Shown here one piece after another: positions 10,872-21,830 of a DNA stretch of 64,000 bases. The notes beneath the pieces are model-generated. The model did no database searches. It was not told the origin of the DNA and saw only the letters and a list, made by a program, of their open reading frames with translations. Made by a program: the position numbers and the translations under genes. Position 1 is the stretch's first letter. Every line of letters starts with the position of its first letter. Origin of the DNA: Paratinospora sagittata (Eukaryota > Streptophyta > Magnoliopsida > Ranunculales > Menispermaceae); assembly GCA_035771175.1 (NCBI GenBank), contig CM069597.1:44839212-44903211 (forward strand). The letters are read 5' to 3'.

Positions 10872-12290
10872 AGTTTTATATCAAGGAAGGATAAGGAGAG
10901 ACATAAGGATACAGATACTGCTTTTCTAAAGGTGATCATAAGAAAGACGAAGTATCAATGTGATGTGCTGCTAAGACTGAGGTGACAGCAGGTGGGACCC
11001 TCGACTGGCTGGCTATGAAACTTGGACCACCCAGCCAGCAACACCCAGAGAACAATTTTGTTTTTAGGTTGGGTTTTCAGGGCTTCTCTCAAAAGTTACA
11101 ACTCAGGGAGCATAGGCCAGAGGAGGGTCCTACAAGATGTGAGCACCCATGTGCCTCTTCTCCTCCCTCACATACTCACCCTTTTTTAAGGGAGAAAGAA
11201 AAAGATTAAGAGACATCTAAAGAGCACCACCGGACAGAGTCTGAAATCACATATCTTCGAACTTGGAAGAAAGAAAATTTAAAAATAAACAAAGAAAAAA
11301 CAACAGCTCTTTTCTTCTCTTTTATTTATAAAGTTGGATTTTCTTTCTTTGATGGGTGGGTACAGGTAATGGTAGATGATATGATATACTGTGTGTAACA
11401 ACAATAAACAGAGACATCAAATTCAAATTAAAAAAAAAAAGGGGCAGTAAGAAGTGGTGGTAGAAATTAAATATTTCCCCTCCCTCCCATTTTCATCATC
11501 ACTTTATCTAGAAGCTGAGCGTTGACTCTTACCTTTTCCCCTGTTTCCTTGCAGTCATGCCATGGCGTTTTGCTCTTCTTACTTCTTCTTTCGGCTCCTG
11601 TACACACATGTGATCCTGATCCCTCTCTTCACAGGCCCGCTTAAACTGCTAAAATATACTACACTAGTAGTACTGTACTACTTTCTATCATAAACCTTTT
11701 TCTTCCTTTTTTTTTTTTTTTTTTGATACAACCTTCTCAGTTTCTACTTCTACCAGACGAAACTGCTGTTAATTAAATATAGTAGTAAGTGGAAGAGAAG
11801 CTACAGCTACACTTACAATAATTTTACAACCCTTTTCCTTTGATTATATGGTTCAACTTCACCTACAGAAATATGGGTATGCGTGCGTCTCTGCTTCTGT
11901 GACTGTGAGAGAGAGATTGGGAGAGGGGGGTCCATTCTTCTTGCTGAATCAGTACATTTTTCCCTGTATTGTATGCATTTTTGTATGGTGGTAAGTAGTA
12001 TTATATATTAATGATAATGACAATCATGATAATGAGATATGCTGATAACAACTGCAAGCTGCTGCGCCGAGATATGTTGTCTCTTCTCTAAATATGTCGT
12101 TTGGTATAAATCTCAATCAAACTATCTTCTGTAATCCAACACAACAAAACAAAACAAAAACAACTGTTTTTAGGGAAAGGTTGTAAAAAAATTAACTTTA
12201 GGAAGCAACTGGAATTGAAGTAAAAATATATAATTACCAGCTTAGGGGAGCCCAGCATTCATGGCATGCTGGGCCGAGATCTCCCCTCAA
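10872..12290. other. Intergenic and 3' flank of the CCCH gene
   Basis: Low-complexity AT- and pyrimidine-rich DNA. The minus-strand CCCH gene ends at 12291, so its 3' UTR lies at the upper end. A TTTATTTATAAAG stretch near 11325 offers a minus-strand AATAAA-like signal, but I cannot place the polyadenylation site. Confidence 0.4.
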
Positions 12291-13709
12291 CTACATTCCT
12301 AAGGCTCCTTGACCAGATGAGAACCTGAAACAAAACCAAAAATTAAAGCTTGGATAAAAAACAATCTTCAATTTTTTTTTAACTTGCAATTAGATTTGAA
12401 ATTAAGGAGAAGAATTTAGCACCTCGGAACTTGGAGTAAACAAGATTTGAAAGAAGCCATGTCCAGAGTAGAAGTCGCAGGCAGCAACGAGGATGCCACA
12501 AGGTTGTTATTGCTGGTTGAAGAAGAAGATAGAAAGGAGGTAGATGAAGATGATGAGGAAGCAGATGACACAGTACCGTTGCTTCTCTCAATCTCTCCTA
12601 CCACGGTACTGGAGATGGAAGAAGGAGGCCCTCCACTGGATTTCTTTGGGGATGCAAAGGGGCTGTCTGGAAGATTATGCTCCAAGCTGAAGTCACAACA
12701 CAAAATAAAATTAACTTAAGAAAGAATCAGAAAAACTTGCACCAAAACAGACTAAATTGGAAAAAAAAAACCAAAATTCAGCAAAGAAAGTTATGGCCAC
12801 CACCATGGTGGGTTGCCATATCTGGTCAAACCCCTTTTTCTTCCAAAAAGGCTCAGTTTGCCATGAATAAAAGGTTACTGTTTCTAACTTCCATGCATAC
12901 CTACTATGGAAACCACCGCCACCACAATCATCAATGCTGTCACTCTTCTCATTCCCTTCTCCATTCCCATTCCCATTCCCATTGCCTTTGCCATTGTCAC
13001 TCTGATTAAATTCTTCTTGGTTCTTGTTCATGTTCAGCACCTGCTGCTGCTGCTGATCTGAAAATGCACATCGGGAATCATTTACATCAGCAATTCAACA
13101 CATACCCAACATTCTGAAAGCTAGACAAAGTACCCATGAATTAAATTCAACTTACCTTGAGGGGTTTCAGGACTGGCACGATCAGGATCAGTGAAGGAAG
13201 AAGGAAAAATGGAAGCATGGTTGTTGAAGTGGGGAGAAAAAGGGTGATGGGTTGGGGAAGGAAGGGAAATTGCTCCAGCAGATAAATTTCGCTGGTGATG
13301 CTGGTGTTTCTTCACATCCAATAACTGCAGACCCAAAAACCTCCGGCTCTGAAGCTCTATGGCTTGCTGTAAATCCGCCTGTTCTTCCAATTTTCTTCTC
13401 AAGAAATCCTGAGTGTTGTTGAATGTTCTTCCTCCTGCAGCAGCAGCAGCAAGTGTAGGTTATTCCTAAGAGAAAACCAAGAAGGTTAGAGATTTGATTA
13501 TGGATTAGATTATTGCATACCGAGCTGCAAGTCATAGGGGTCTCGGGAATCAATGCCAGTAGGTGTAGTACAAGCCGTAAAGTCTCCTCTATCAGCCGGT
13601 TGCTGCTGCTGCTGCTTCCTGCACAATCAAAATCAAAATATAGTCCTCCATTAAAAACTACACATCAAATCTTCCACCACAAAATGTCATCTGTATTTGA
13701 AAATAAGTT

Positions 13710-13763
<54 letters not shown>

Positions 13764-15525
13764 AAAGAGAGTGCCTGTACTTGTCCGGAACTTTTCCCTT
13801 TTCCTTGTATGGTTTAACAAGCACCCGAGCATCACATACGAAATGGGGATTACCCTTAGCAAGGATAAGCTTCACAGTTTCCGCATAAACGAAAGTTACG
13901 AACCCAAACATCCGCTTTTGCTGGTATGGGATCCTTACATCTTGAACTGGCCCATAAATGCTTCATCAGCAAAACCCATTAAAAAAAAAAAAAATTAAGT
14001 CAGCTTCCATCTTCACACTTAAATGGAAATCACACAAATTCTTCTTGTTTATCCAACCAAACCTGAAGTAATTGGAAACATCTTCTTCTCGGAAGGTGCT
14101 ATCAGCCGGAAAAGTCAGGTAGATCTGCCGGGATCCCGGGTTTACCATACCCCCACCGGGGCTCGCAAAATCGTTCCTTTCGATCCGAGGCCGCCCAAAT
14201 TTGTGCATATCATCTCCTAACATCAAGGCCGCCGCTGCCGCCCTGCGCCAAAATCTCCCAAAAAATGAACTATTAGAGCCATAAACAAGATTGCCCAGAA
14301 CCTAAAACCCACCAAGTTCAAATCTTTATGATTGCCCGGAAACTAAAAAATATCTATCATACCATTGCGTATCATTTTGTTGCTGTTGGAGCAAGAAGTT
14401 CATGCATTTTCCAGCAGCTGCAGCTGAATAAGGAAAAGAAGCTGAAGCCATGAGCTGTGTGCTTAATCTCAGCTGTGGCTGTTGCTGCTGTTGTTGTACT
14501 TGCTGCTGCTGTTGTGTTTTGGACCTGAGAAGCAGCTCCTGGCACTGCTCCATGGCGTCAAACTTGTTCGGAGAACCAACTAAAGCACCAGCATCAGCTG
14601 CAGAATCAGGGAGACCATGAAGGAACCTACAACTTGTGCCGTTCTTACAGTAGCCTCTAGCAAAGTACAAGCATGGTTTCCAGCCTAACCCAGAACCCAA
14701 TGGTTCCGCTCCCATGCAGATATCAGTGACGGAGCTGCTCCTTTTATGGCTTCCATTGTTGATAGCACAAGCGCCCCAGTTGGCAGCGTAAGAAGGGAAG
14801 AGCATGCCGTCGCTGTTGCTTCCCGGGCTGCTAACTGGCTCCGGCGGCGGAGGATAGAACAAATCGGAGTTCTTGGGTCCGATTGAGGGACACGCAGCTT
14901 CGTTGAGGAAAGATAGCTGGTCTTGTAGCTGAAAATCATCTATGAGATCAGAAGAATTGCCCACTAAACAGCTGTTGTTGTTATTGATAGCGGTGGTGTT
15001 ACCGCTATTGTTGTTGTTGAAACCATTGATAGCCGCCACAGCTGCATAAGAAGCTGAAGAAGTAGGATTTGGGCTGATGACGTCGTCAAAGTTTTGGAGA
15101 TCAGAGAAATTGGAGGGTACCCATGAAGGAGAAGAAGAAGAAGAAGGGGAAAGATTGGTTAACGTCCGGGAAGATGAGGAATTTTGTCTAGAGATGGCAA
15201 TGGAGAAGAAAGGTGAAGAAGGGGTAGAAGGAGTGGAAGAGGACGTTATGTTTGTGATATTACCGCTATTGTTGTTGTTGTTGGAGGAGGAAAGACTAAG
15301 GTCTTTACGAGCTTTGAGGACAACGGAGTGAACGAGGGCTTCAGGGCCAAAAGCAAGACGAATCATTTCTTTCTCACCGTGATCTTGGATAAGAAGAAGA
15401 CCCATGATCTTAGATGCATTTTCTGGGTCTAAGCTTTGGATTCTGGAGAAGACAATTCTTGTAGCTTCATAGGCGTCCATGGATGCTAGCTGCTGCTGCT
15501 TCTCCAACCTCTCTCTCACCCCCAC
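12291..15525 (-). CDS. CCCH zinc finger + RRM RNA-binding protein
   Basis: Eight exons read on the minus strand: 15525-14363, 14242-14063, 13960-13781, 13618-13521, 13434-13156, 13057-12901, 12686-12423 and 12324-12291, giving 784 aa with every phase consistent. Residues ~15-75 ([20 protein letters not shown]...) look like the MLLE/PABC-like helical N-terminus of the plant AtC3H46/C3H18-type family. A CX7CX5CX3H zinc finger spans ~285-303. An RRM occupies ~426-503 with RNP2 IYLTFP and RNP1 RMFGFVTF. Polyglutamine tracts, an Asn/Gly-rich stretch and a Ser-rich C-terminus follow. The last intron needs the weak donor GTGCTAAA at 12422; using it replaces an early stop with a tail ending ALGM that fits the family. 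The likely role is cytoplasmic or nuclear mRNA binding. The exact ortholog is not determined. Confidence 0.93.
12961..12990 (-). repeat. CATTCC hexamer repeat in exon 6 of the CCCH gene
   Basis: Short in-frame microsatellite that encodes alternating Gly-Asn on the minus strand. Unit changes keep the frame, so length polymorphism would be tolerated. Confidence 0.7.
13709..13761. repeat. (GATA)n(GA)n microsatellite in intron 3 of the CCCH gene
   Basis: GATA units at about 13709-13723 run into about 19 GA units ending at 13761, some 20 bp from the exon 3 donor at 13781. It is inside the intron, near the 5' splice site on the minus strand. Confidence 0.9.
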
Positions 15526-17695
15526 CCTTCAAAGGTACAAAGTGAGAGATGGATGGATGGTGATGTCCGGTATTGCTTAGTCAAGCAAGTTATCTTATGA
15601 TTTACTTGCTTACTAACTTACTTCTCTGCCTGATCTCAAACCCCACCTAACATCCCTTCCTTATCTCAGTACCAGCTGCAGCAGCGGCAGAAGACACAGA
15701 AAGGAGAAAAAGATAGAAAAAGTTTAGAGAGTCATCTCGTGGGGAAATAAAAGGAGGGGGGGGAGTTGAGTTGTGGATGCCCTTATGTAAAAAAGGCAAT
15801 GATGCATTTATTTATTTCTTTATATATATATCTTGTTATTTTCTTCAAAGTGTGTGTGGGTGAGGGGAAAAGGTAAAATATAATTAAATAAATGAACAAA
15901 TAAAAAAATAAAAATACTTCACTATTTCACCACCATCTTCCTTTCGCTTCCCAAATTTTTTAATCAACTATACTAAAGTACTAAGGTAGGAGTTAATTGT
16001 AGACTTAATTACCTCCATGAAAGCAAATGCAAAAATATTTGTGGCTGCTACTGATGTCTCTTTCTTCATCTATCAGCATTGCAAAGTAGCAGCATCATGA
16101 TCAGTACTACAAATTCACTCCATGAGAACCGAGGAGGAGATGCTGCTACTGCTGCATAATATATCTGCTAAAAATACACATATTTTTGCAAAGGGTGCAA
16201 GAGCTGAGACAACAGCCGTGACCACTGCTTTCTAGGCAATTACCTGCAGAAACTGAAACAACAGCAGAAGTAGCAGGTCCATCAATTGCATTTTACTCGA
16301 AAACGATGACTGTCGTTACTGCAAACTTCTTAGGCTCCCCTTAAGCCATGCCACAAAATCAAAGGGTACTACCACTACTGACGAGCTCACTTCTCTTCTC
16401 ACTCCTCACACACACACCTTCTTCTTGTTTCTTTCAAACAAACAACCATGAAAATGAAGCTGTGAAGATGAAGATGAAGATGATGGGTGTGTTTTGGATT
16501 TGTGGTGCGTGCATGTGGATCCAGATCTGCTTCAAATACTGCACGTTCTCTTCTCTAAGTCTACTCACATTTCTGACACTCAACCCCCCAACCTTTTTGT
16601 TTTAAAATCTAATAACTTAAATTAAATCTCCTAATCTTTCTCTTATAACCCAACTTCATATCTGGACAAAAAAAATTAAAATAAAAAAAAAGTAACCATG
16701 GTTTAGCTGTTTTGTACAGGTGTTTAGCATCATTGAAGAGGAGGGAGAGCTTCAAAATTGGACTTTTAAGTCAATGCCCACTCCTCCAAATCTCCAATCA
16801 AATTTCTTTGTGCTCTTTCTCTGCGGTGGTTATTGCTCTTGCTCTTGTTAATTTAAAGCTCATTAATATTATAATGAGAGAGTGGTGGTGGTGGGGTTGT
16901 AATTCTTATAGTTTTAAAAATAAATTAAAAATATATATATAGAAATGAAAACAATTGGGAAGGGAAGGATTTTCACCCGTCAATTTCTTGGAGGACCCAC
17001 AACAAATAAATAAATTGGATGGACTTCTCTTTCATGGTCATTGACAACGTATACTTATATGTATCCCATTATTCAACTAAGAATGATTAGAGAGAAGGGT
17101 GTTACTTACTTTAACTTACCAATTTTGAACTGCTTATAAATTGATTACATTCATCTTATTAATTAGTCTTATCTCTTACCATCTCTTTTTTTTATTAACT
17201 TTTTGGTATATTAAAATAATACATGTGATACCCAGGAGAAGAAAAGTAAGAAAAAGATATGAGTAGTAGGGTAGTGGGGAGTGGGAAACGAAGCTGGCTT
17301 TGGCTTGGACTTTAAAGGGTTAAAAAAGGTTAAAAGAGTGATGGATCACAGAGCTTTCACATGGGGGTGTGGCCATAGCTGTGGTTACTCTCACCATTTT
17401 TATTTATTTAATTTTTATTTTTATTTTTCAGTTTTATTCTTGGTCCCAACCCTAAACACCCCACCACCACCCTCTTGCATAATATCATGATATGCCACCA
17501 CTCAACTATCAGACACTCACTTGGATGGCATCCCAATGCACCCATTTGGACTCATTGCTTGCCTCAATTGTATTTTCTTAATTAATTGGTTCCCCCTCCC
17601 GATCCTGGATGCTATGCTCCGATTCGCTATCTTTCCTCTCTCATTGCTCAAATATAAATGCATGAAAAGTGTTACAATGATATAATTTAAAGAAA

Positions 17696-17734
<39 letters not shown>

Positions 17735-17919
17735 GTGTCACCGTTTTTTTTTAATATTGATATTTAATTTTGTTAAATATTTTGGGATATGCATATACTG
17801 TACAACATCCTTAAATACACACATTCTTAAAATATTTAAAAAAGATTAGATGTCAAGGTCAAAATATGACGTTGTCACTCAACATATATATAATATTATT
17901 CTAATTTAAAATAAAAAAC
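15526..17919. other. Upstream region of the CCCH gene and AT-rich spacer
   Basis: A TATA-like run on the minus strand (TATATATATAAAG, + strand 15820-15832) lies about 300 bp before the CCCH start codon and is a possible core promoter. Further up the DNA is AT- and pyrimidine-rich, with a TA microsatellite at about 17697-17732. Open frames at 16348-16605 and 17281-17490 have no domain and low-complexity composition. Confidence 0.4.
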
Positions 17920-18079
17920 TGACGAGGAGATTTAAGTCTTAAACTAGTTGGTTTACTTTCACAGTTAAGTTTCTTAAATTATTCTAAAGTTACGAGTATT
18001 AAATGGCTCTAAAACGATTTAATAGACTTAATGGTGAAAGTACACACCAATTAAGTTTAAGCACTCGGTCTCCCTAACA
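17920..18079. mobile_element. Foldback element (MITE-like), ~160 bp
   Basis: Nearly the whole segment is an imperfect inverted repeat. The left arm (TTGGTTTACTTTCAC...TTAAGT) matches the reverse complement of the right arm (...TTAATGGTGAAAGTACACACCAA), and the pairing continues inward through TTAAATTATTCTAAAG. This is typical of foldback MITEs. I could not find a convincing flanking target duplication, so the superfamily is open. Confidence 0.6.
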
Positions 18080-18229
18080 TCATCCTCTTAAAATAAGATG
18101 CAGGAAATTAATTATGTATGGTGCTATAGGCCTTAAGGCAAACTCAATTGGAGTACATGAAGACAAGAGTCCTTTAGATTATTCTAAAGCCATCAAATAC
18201 ACGTAATTCTGAGATGATTCAAAGGATTG

Positions 18230-18330
18230 CATGATCAGTCTGCAATGATTCTGAGTTTGACGTTCGAGTCCCTTTATCATTTCTGATTCATTAATGTTTG
18301 TATGTACGTTGTAAATTTTAAATGATTCTT
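18230..18330 (+). repeat. Possible degraded SINE fragment
   Basis: GTTCGAGTCCC near 18262 equals a tRNA-type B box, and the following sequence resembles a SINE body. No clear A box or target duplication was seen. Confidence 0.2.
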
Positions 18331-18596
18331 ATAGCTTTACTCTATAATTGACTTTGTTTGCGTTACTCAATTTAGTAGGGAAAGCGGAAACTGAAATGTT
18401 TGGTAATAAATTTCAATCACCCAGGGGAGACAAAGTTTATTTATGACAAAGACCAAAGAGTTATCTCGTCTCATTTTCTAGTAACCTGCTATTATATATG
18501 GTGCCAATCAAATGAAAGTAACAAAGGGGAAATTAGAAATGATTCACACATATATATTTTTTTCTTAGTCACACATTTTTGAGAAAATAAATAATG

Positions 18597-18799
18597 TTTT
18601 TTTAGAAGATAAAACAATGTTAGTAATTAGTTATATAACCAGTTTTATTATCATATCACACTCTTGAGAAGGTATCAGGTCCGTTCTTGATCCATTAATT
18701 TTTTCTACCTCTAAGGATAAGACAGTGATAAGAGTTGAATCTGAAAGCTTTAGATTTTAAGGCTACTTTTTTATTAATTGTACTAACTCTATGTTGACG
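18597..18799 (-). mobile_element. tRNA-derived SINE, copy 1
   Basis: Reverse-strand copy of the family also present at 38297-38510 and 48366-48596. It has a T-run at 18597-18603 (the A tail), the ATCTTCT end motif, and the body reading AAGAGTTGAATCTGAAAGC. The head ends in TGTTGACG. Flanks AAAATAAATAA (18584-18594) and AAAATAAGTAA (18802-18812) look like a slightly decayed target duplication. It is more diverged than the other two copies. Its head is included in the downstream 376-bp tandem duplication. Confidence 0.75.
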
Positions 18800-19517
18800 A
18801 AAAAATAAGTAAATAGCTAGTACAATAACATGATCCAATCATAGCATTCAAATCCTTGGGCTCATGTGTCCAGTTAATCATGTAGAATCACTACACATAA
18901 TAATAACAATAATAAAACTAAAAGAAAGAGAAGTAAACAAGAAAGTCCGTCCCTTTCAATTTTTGGTACAAATACACTCATCTCATCTCTTACATCTTGT
19001 TCTCGTCAAAACCTAACAAAGACTTTCAATTAAAAAAGAAAAGAAAAAATACGTTAGTTAATCATAACCAATAAAGATAAGATTTAGGGACATTTTTCCT
19101 AATTTCCATTTTTAAGAGAATAAAAGAGGTTAGTAGCACGGCTTTTTTATTAATTGTACTAACTCTATGTTGACGAAAAAATAAGTAAATAGCTAGTACA
19201 ATAACATGATCCAATCATAGCATTCAAATCCTTGGGCTCATGTGTCCAGTTAATCATGTAGAATCACTACACATAATAATAACAATAATAAAACTAAAAG
19301 AAAGAGAAGTAAACAAGAAAGTCCGTCCCTTTCAATTTTTGGTACAAATACACTCATCTCATCTCTTACATCTTGTTCTCGTCAAAACCTAACAAAGACT
19401 TTCAATTAAAAAAGAAAAGAAAAAATACGTTAGTTAATCATAACCAATAAAGATAAGATTTAGGGACATTTTTCCTAATTTCCATTTTTAAGAGAATAAA
19501 AGAGGTTAGTAGCACGG
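18766..19517. repeat. Perfect tandem duplication, 2 x 376 bp
   Basis: Copy 1 is 18766-19141 and copy 2 is 19142-19517. Reading the two side by side I saw no mismatch. The unit begins inside the head of the SINE above and extends through unique AT-rich DNA. The match starts at CTTTTTTATTAATTG in both copies. No gene is affected. Confidence 0.93.
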
Positions 19518-21540
19518 CTCAAGGACTTGTGGCTTTTTGGGCCGATCACGTGCATGAGGGATTTTAATTTAATTAATATCTTATTAATATGGGTTCACAT
19601 ATATATTAATATAATTATTGTTGAGCAGTGAAAATGTGAAAATGTTATTTGTTGAAGAAGTAGTTATCATGATTGTTTGCTCAAAAAATAATTTTATGGT
19701 CTCTGTGTAACAATAATGTAGCGTAATATGTACATTAACAATTATATTATTACCTATCTAATATCTATTTGGTATGAATTTTGTAATGTGTAGAAACTCA
19801 ATACTAATTAATTATGATTGATTAGATTCTAATTAATTTAGTATATATAAAGAACCTTACAGGGTTATGGTCTCAAGTTAAAATATTTTCTCATTTTAGC
19901 TATTTTCTTCTATTTTCATCTTAGAAAAAGAACTCATTAAGCAATACGGTGATTTAGTATTGGAAGACGCTAATCTTTTAATTTTATCATCATAAATTTA
20001 AGTATTCAACAATCTAACGTATTTTTGTAATTTATAATTTTATCAAAAAATATATTTATGTCAAAGGTCTTTTATTTTCTTTACTCAATTTATAAGTGAT
20101 GAATTTTTAAATTTTGTTTATATCTGTTTGTTTTATTTTCAACGAGAAGAAACATATAAATATAAAAGTGTATGTTTGAATTAAATTAAATAAAATTAAT
20201 TTTAAGTGCATAAGCTGAAGACGGCAGTGCTAAGGCTTTAAGTCACATCACTGATATTCTCTTATAACACAAGAAGACAAAAATGAAAGAGTGAGAGGTC
20301 TTAGACCCAACAACCCACACGCCTCTCATTTCTTACAAATTGCAATATAACAAAGAGAGCGAGTGAGAAGAGTGGTCACGTATCTATATTTAAACCTAAA
20401 GCCATTAAAACGGCAATATTAATTAATTCCAATCAATCATTCAGCGTTAATTTTGACAAATAGAAATGAAAGGATAATTAGCCCAACACCATGAATTCCC
20501 AAACAAAGGCCACCCCGGCCACTAGTATTTAATGAAATTGAAAGATGGTGACTTGCTTCCGTTCCCTTTGATATATTAATTTCTCCTGAAAATCAAAACC
20601 CATGCACCCTTTACATGGCAACAACACTACTTCCTGTTACAGCAAACACAAAACATCACTGCTCCTATATTATCAACGTACAAGAACAACAACAACAAAC
20701 ACAAACAATAGTGAAGTGAATTGAGAGATATATTATCAACGGCAAATCATATATTGCGAGGAGAGGAGTGGTGGGCATGTCATTTGGTCGGTCGGTGGTC
20801 AATTCTCATGACGCTTCTAATGTAATTTCTTTGCCACACGGAACAAGGGCAATTACCATTTGCATTCTTCTGATCGAGCAGTACAGATTTTAAATATATA
20901 TGGTTGGCCCACCTTATTGAATGAAAGTCTTGGTATTATTTGGGAAAATTAAATGTCTAAATTTAATTCAACATATATATATATATTCATCCCACATAGC
21001 CATACGTTGGTTGGAAATTAATAAATTATTCACGTGCTCTCTTGATACATGATATATAGCATATAAAGCAGAGTTTTTTTTTTTTTTTAGTATTGATTTT
21101 TTTACATTTACCCTATTTAAAAATACTAATCTTTTTAGATTTGAGAATTTATAAAAATAAAAATACTTATCGCGAAGGTGAACTCAAATTTAAAATGAGT
21201 CCCCTCAATCGCACGTCTCATTACCAAACTAACCTCGTGAGAGTTTTTGGTCATCTTAATTAAAACATCTAAACTATTGAATGTATATATAGCAAACTTA
21301 TGGTACAAAAAGATTAAAAAAAAAAGTATGGAGACAAGCATGTTTTTTAACATGTGGCTGCTGAGATGCAACGAAAAGTACCTTAAGGTACAATAATGAT
21401 TCACCTTTTATTTTTTTATCTTTCCTTTTTTTTTGAGCCTACCCTACATCGAGTAGGTGGGGCTCAGTTGGGAAATAAATGGCCCACATGTAATAAAAAA
21501 CTATACATTTAAGGAGAGTATAAAATATCTAGCAAAAATG
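19518..21540. other. AT-rich intergenic sequence
   Basis: No coding sequence recognised. Contains runs of TATATA near 20970 and a T-run near 21075. The minus-strand frame at 21135-21404 lacks any domain. Confidence 0.5.
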
Positions 21541-21715
21541 TTTATGTCGAAGCAAATCTTGACTGGGTTGCTTGAGCAGTTTACAAGTAAAAGGTCGTAA
21601 GTCAAGTCCCTGAGTTTAATTCTTGTGAGAGCGGGGTTGTGTCTCCCGTCTGGAATTTAATATATTGAACTTTGGGTAAGTTGATCTAAATACCCACAAT
21701 TAGCAAAAAAAAGAA
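21541..21715 (+). repeat. Possible second SINE-type element
   Basis: A moderately GC sequence in AT-rich surroundings reads TGGGTTGCTTGAGCAG (near 21563), then a pyrimidine/purine body ending at an A-rich tail (GCAAAAAAAAGAAATT near 21700). The arrangement is SINE-like, but the A and B boxes are weak. Confidence 0.3.
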
Positions 21716-21798
21716 ATTAGTTACATATTTAATCACAATTATATATAAATAAAAAGGATTTGCATAAATCATAACAGATATTAGTAACTACAATGCAT

Positions 21799-21830
<32 letters not shown>

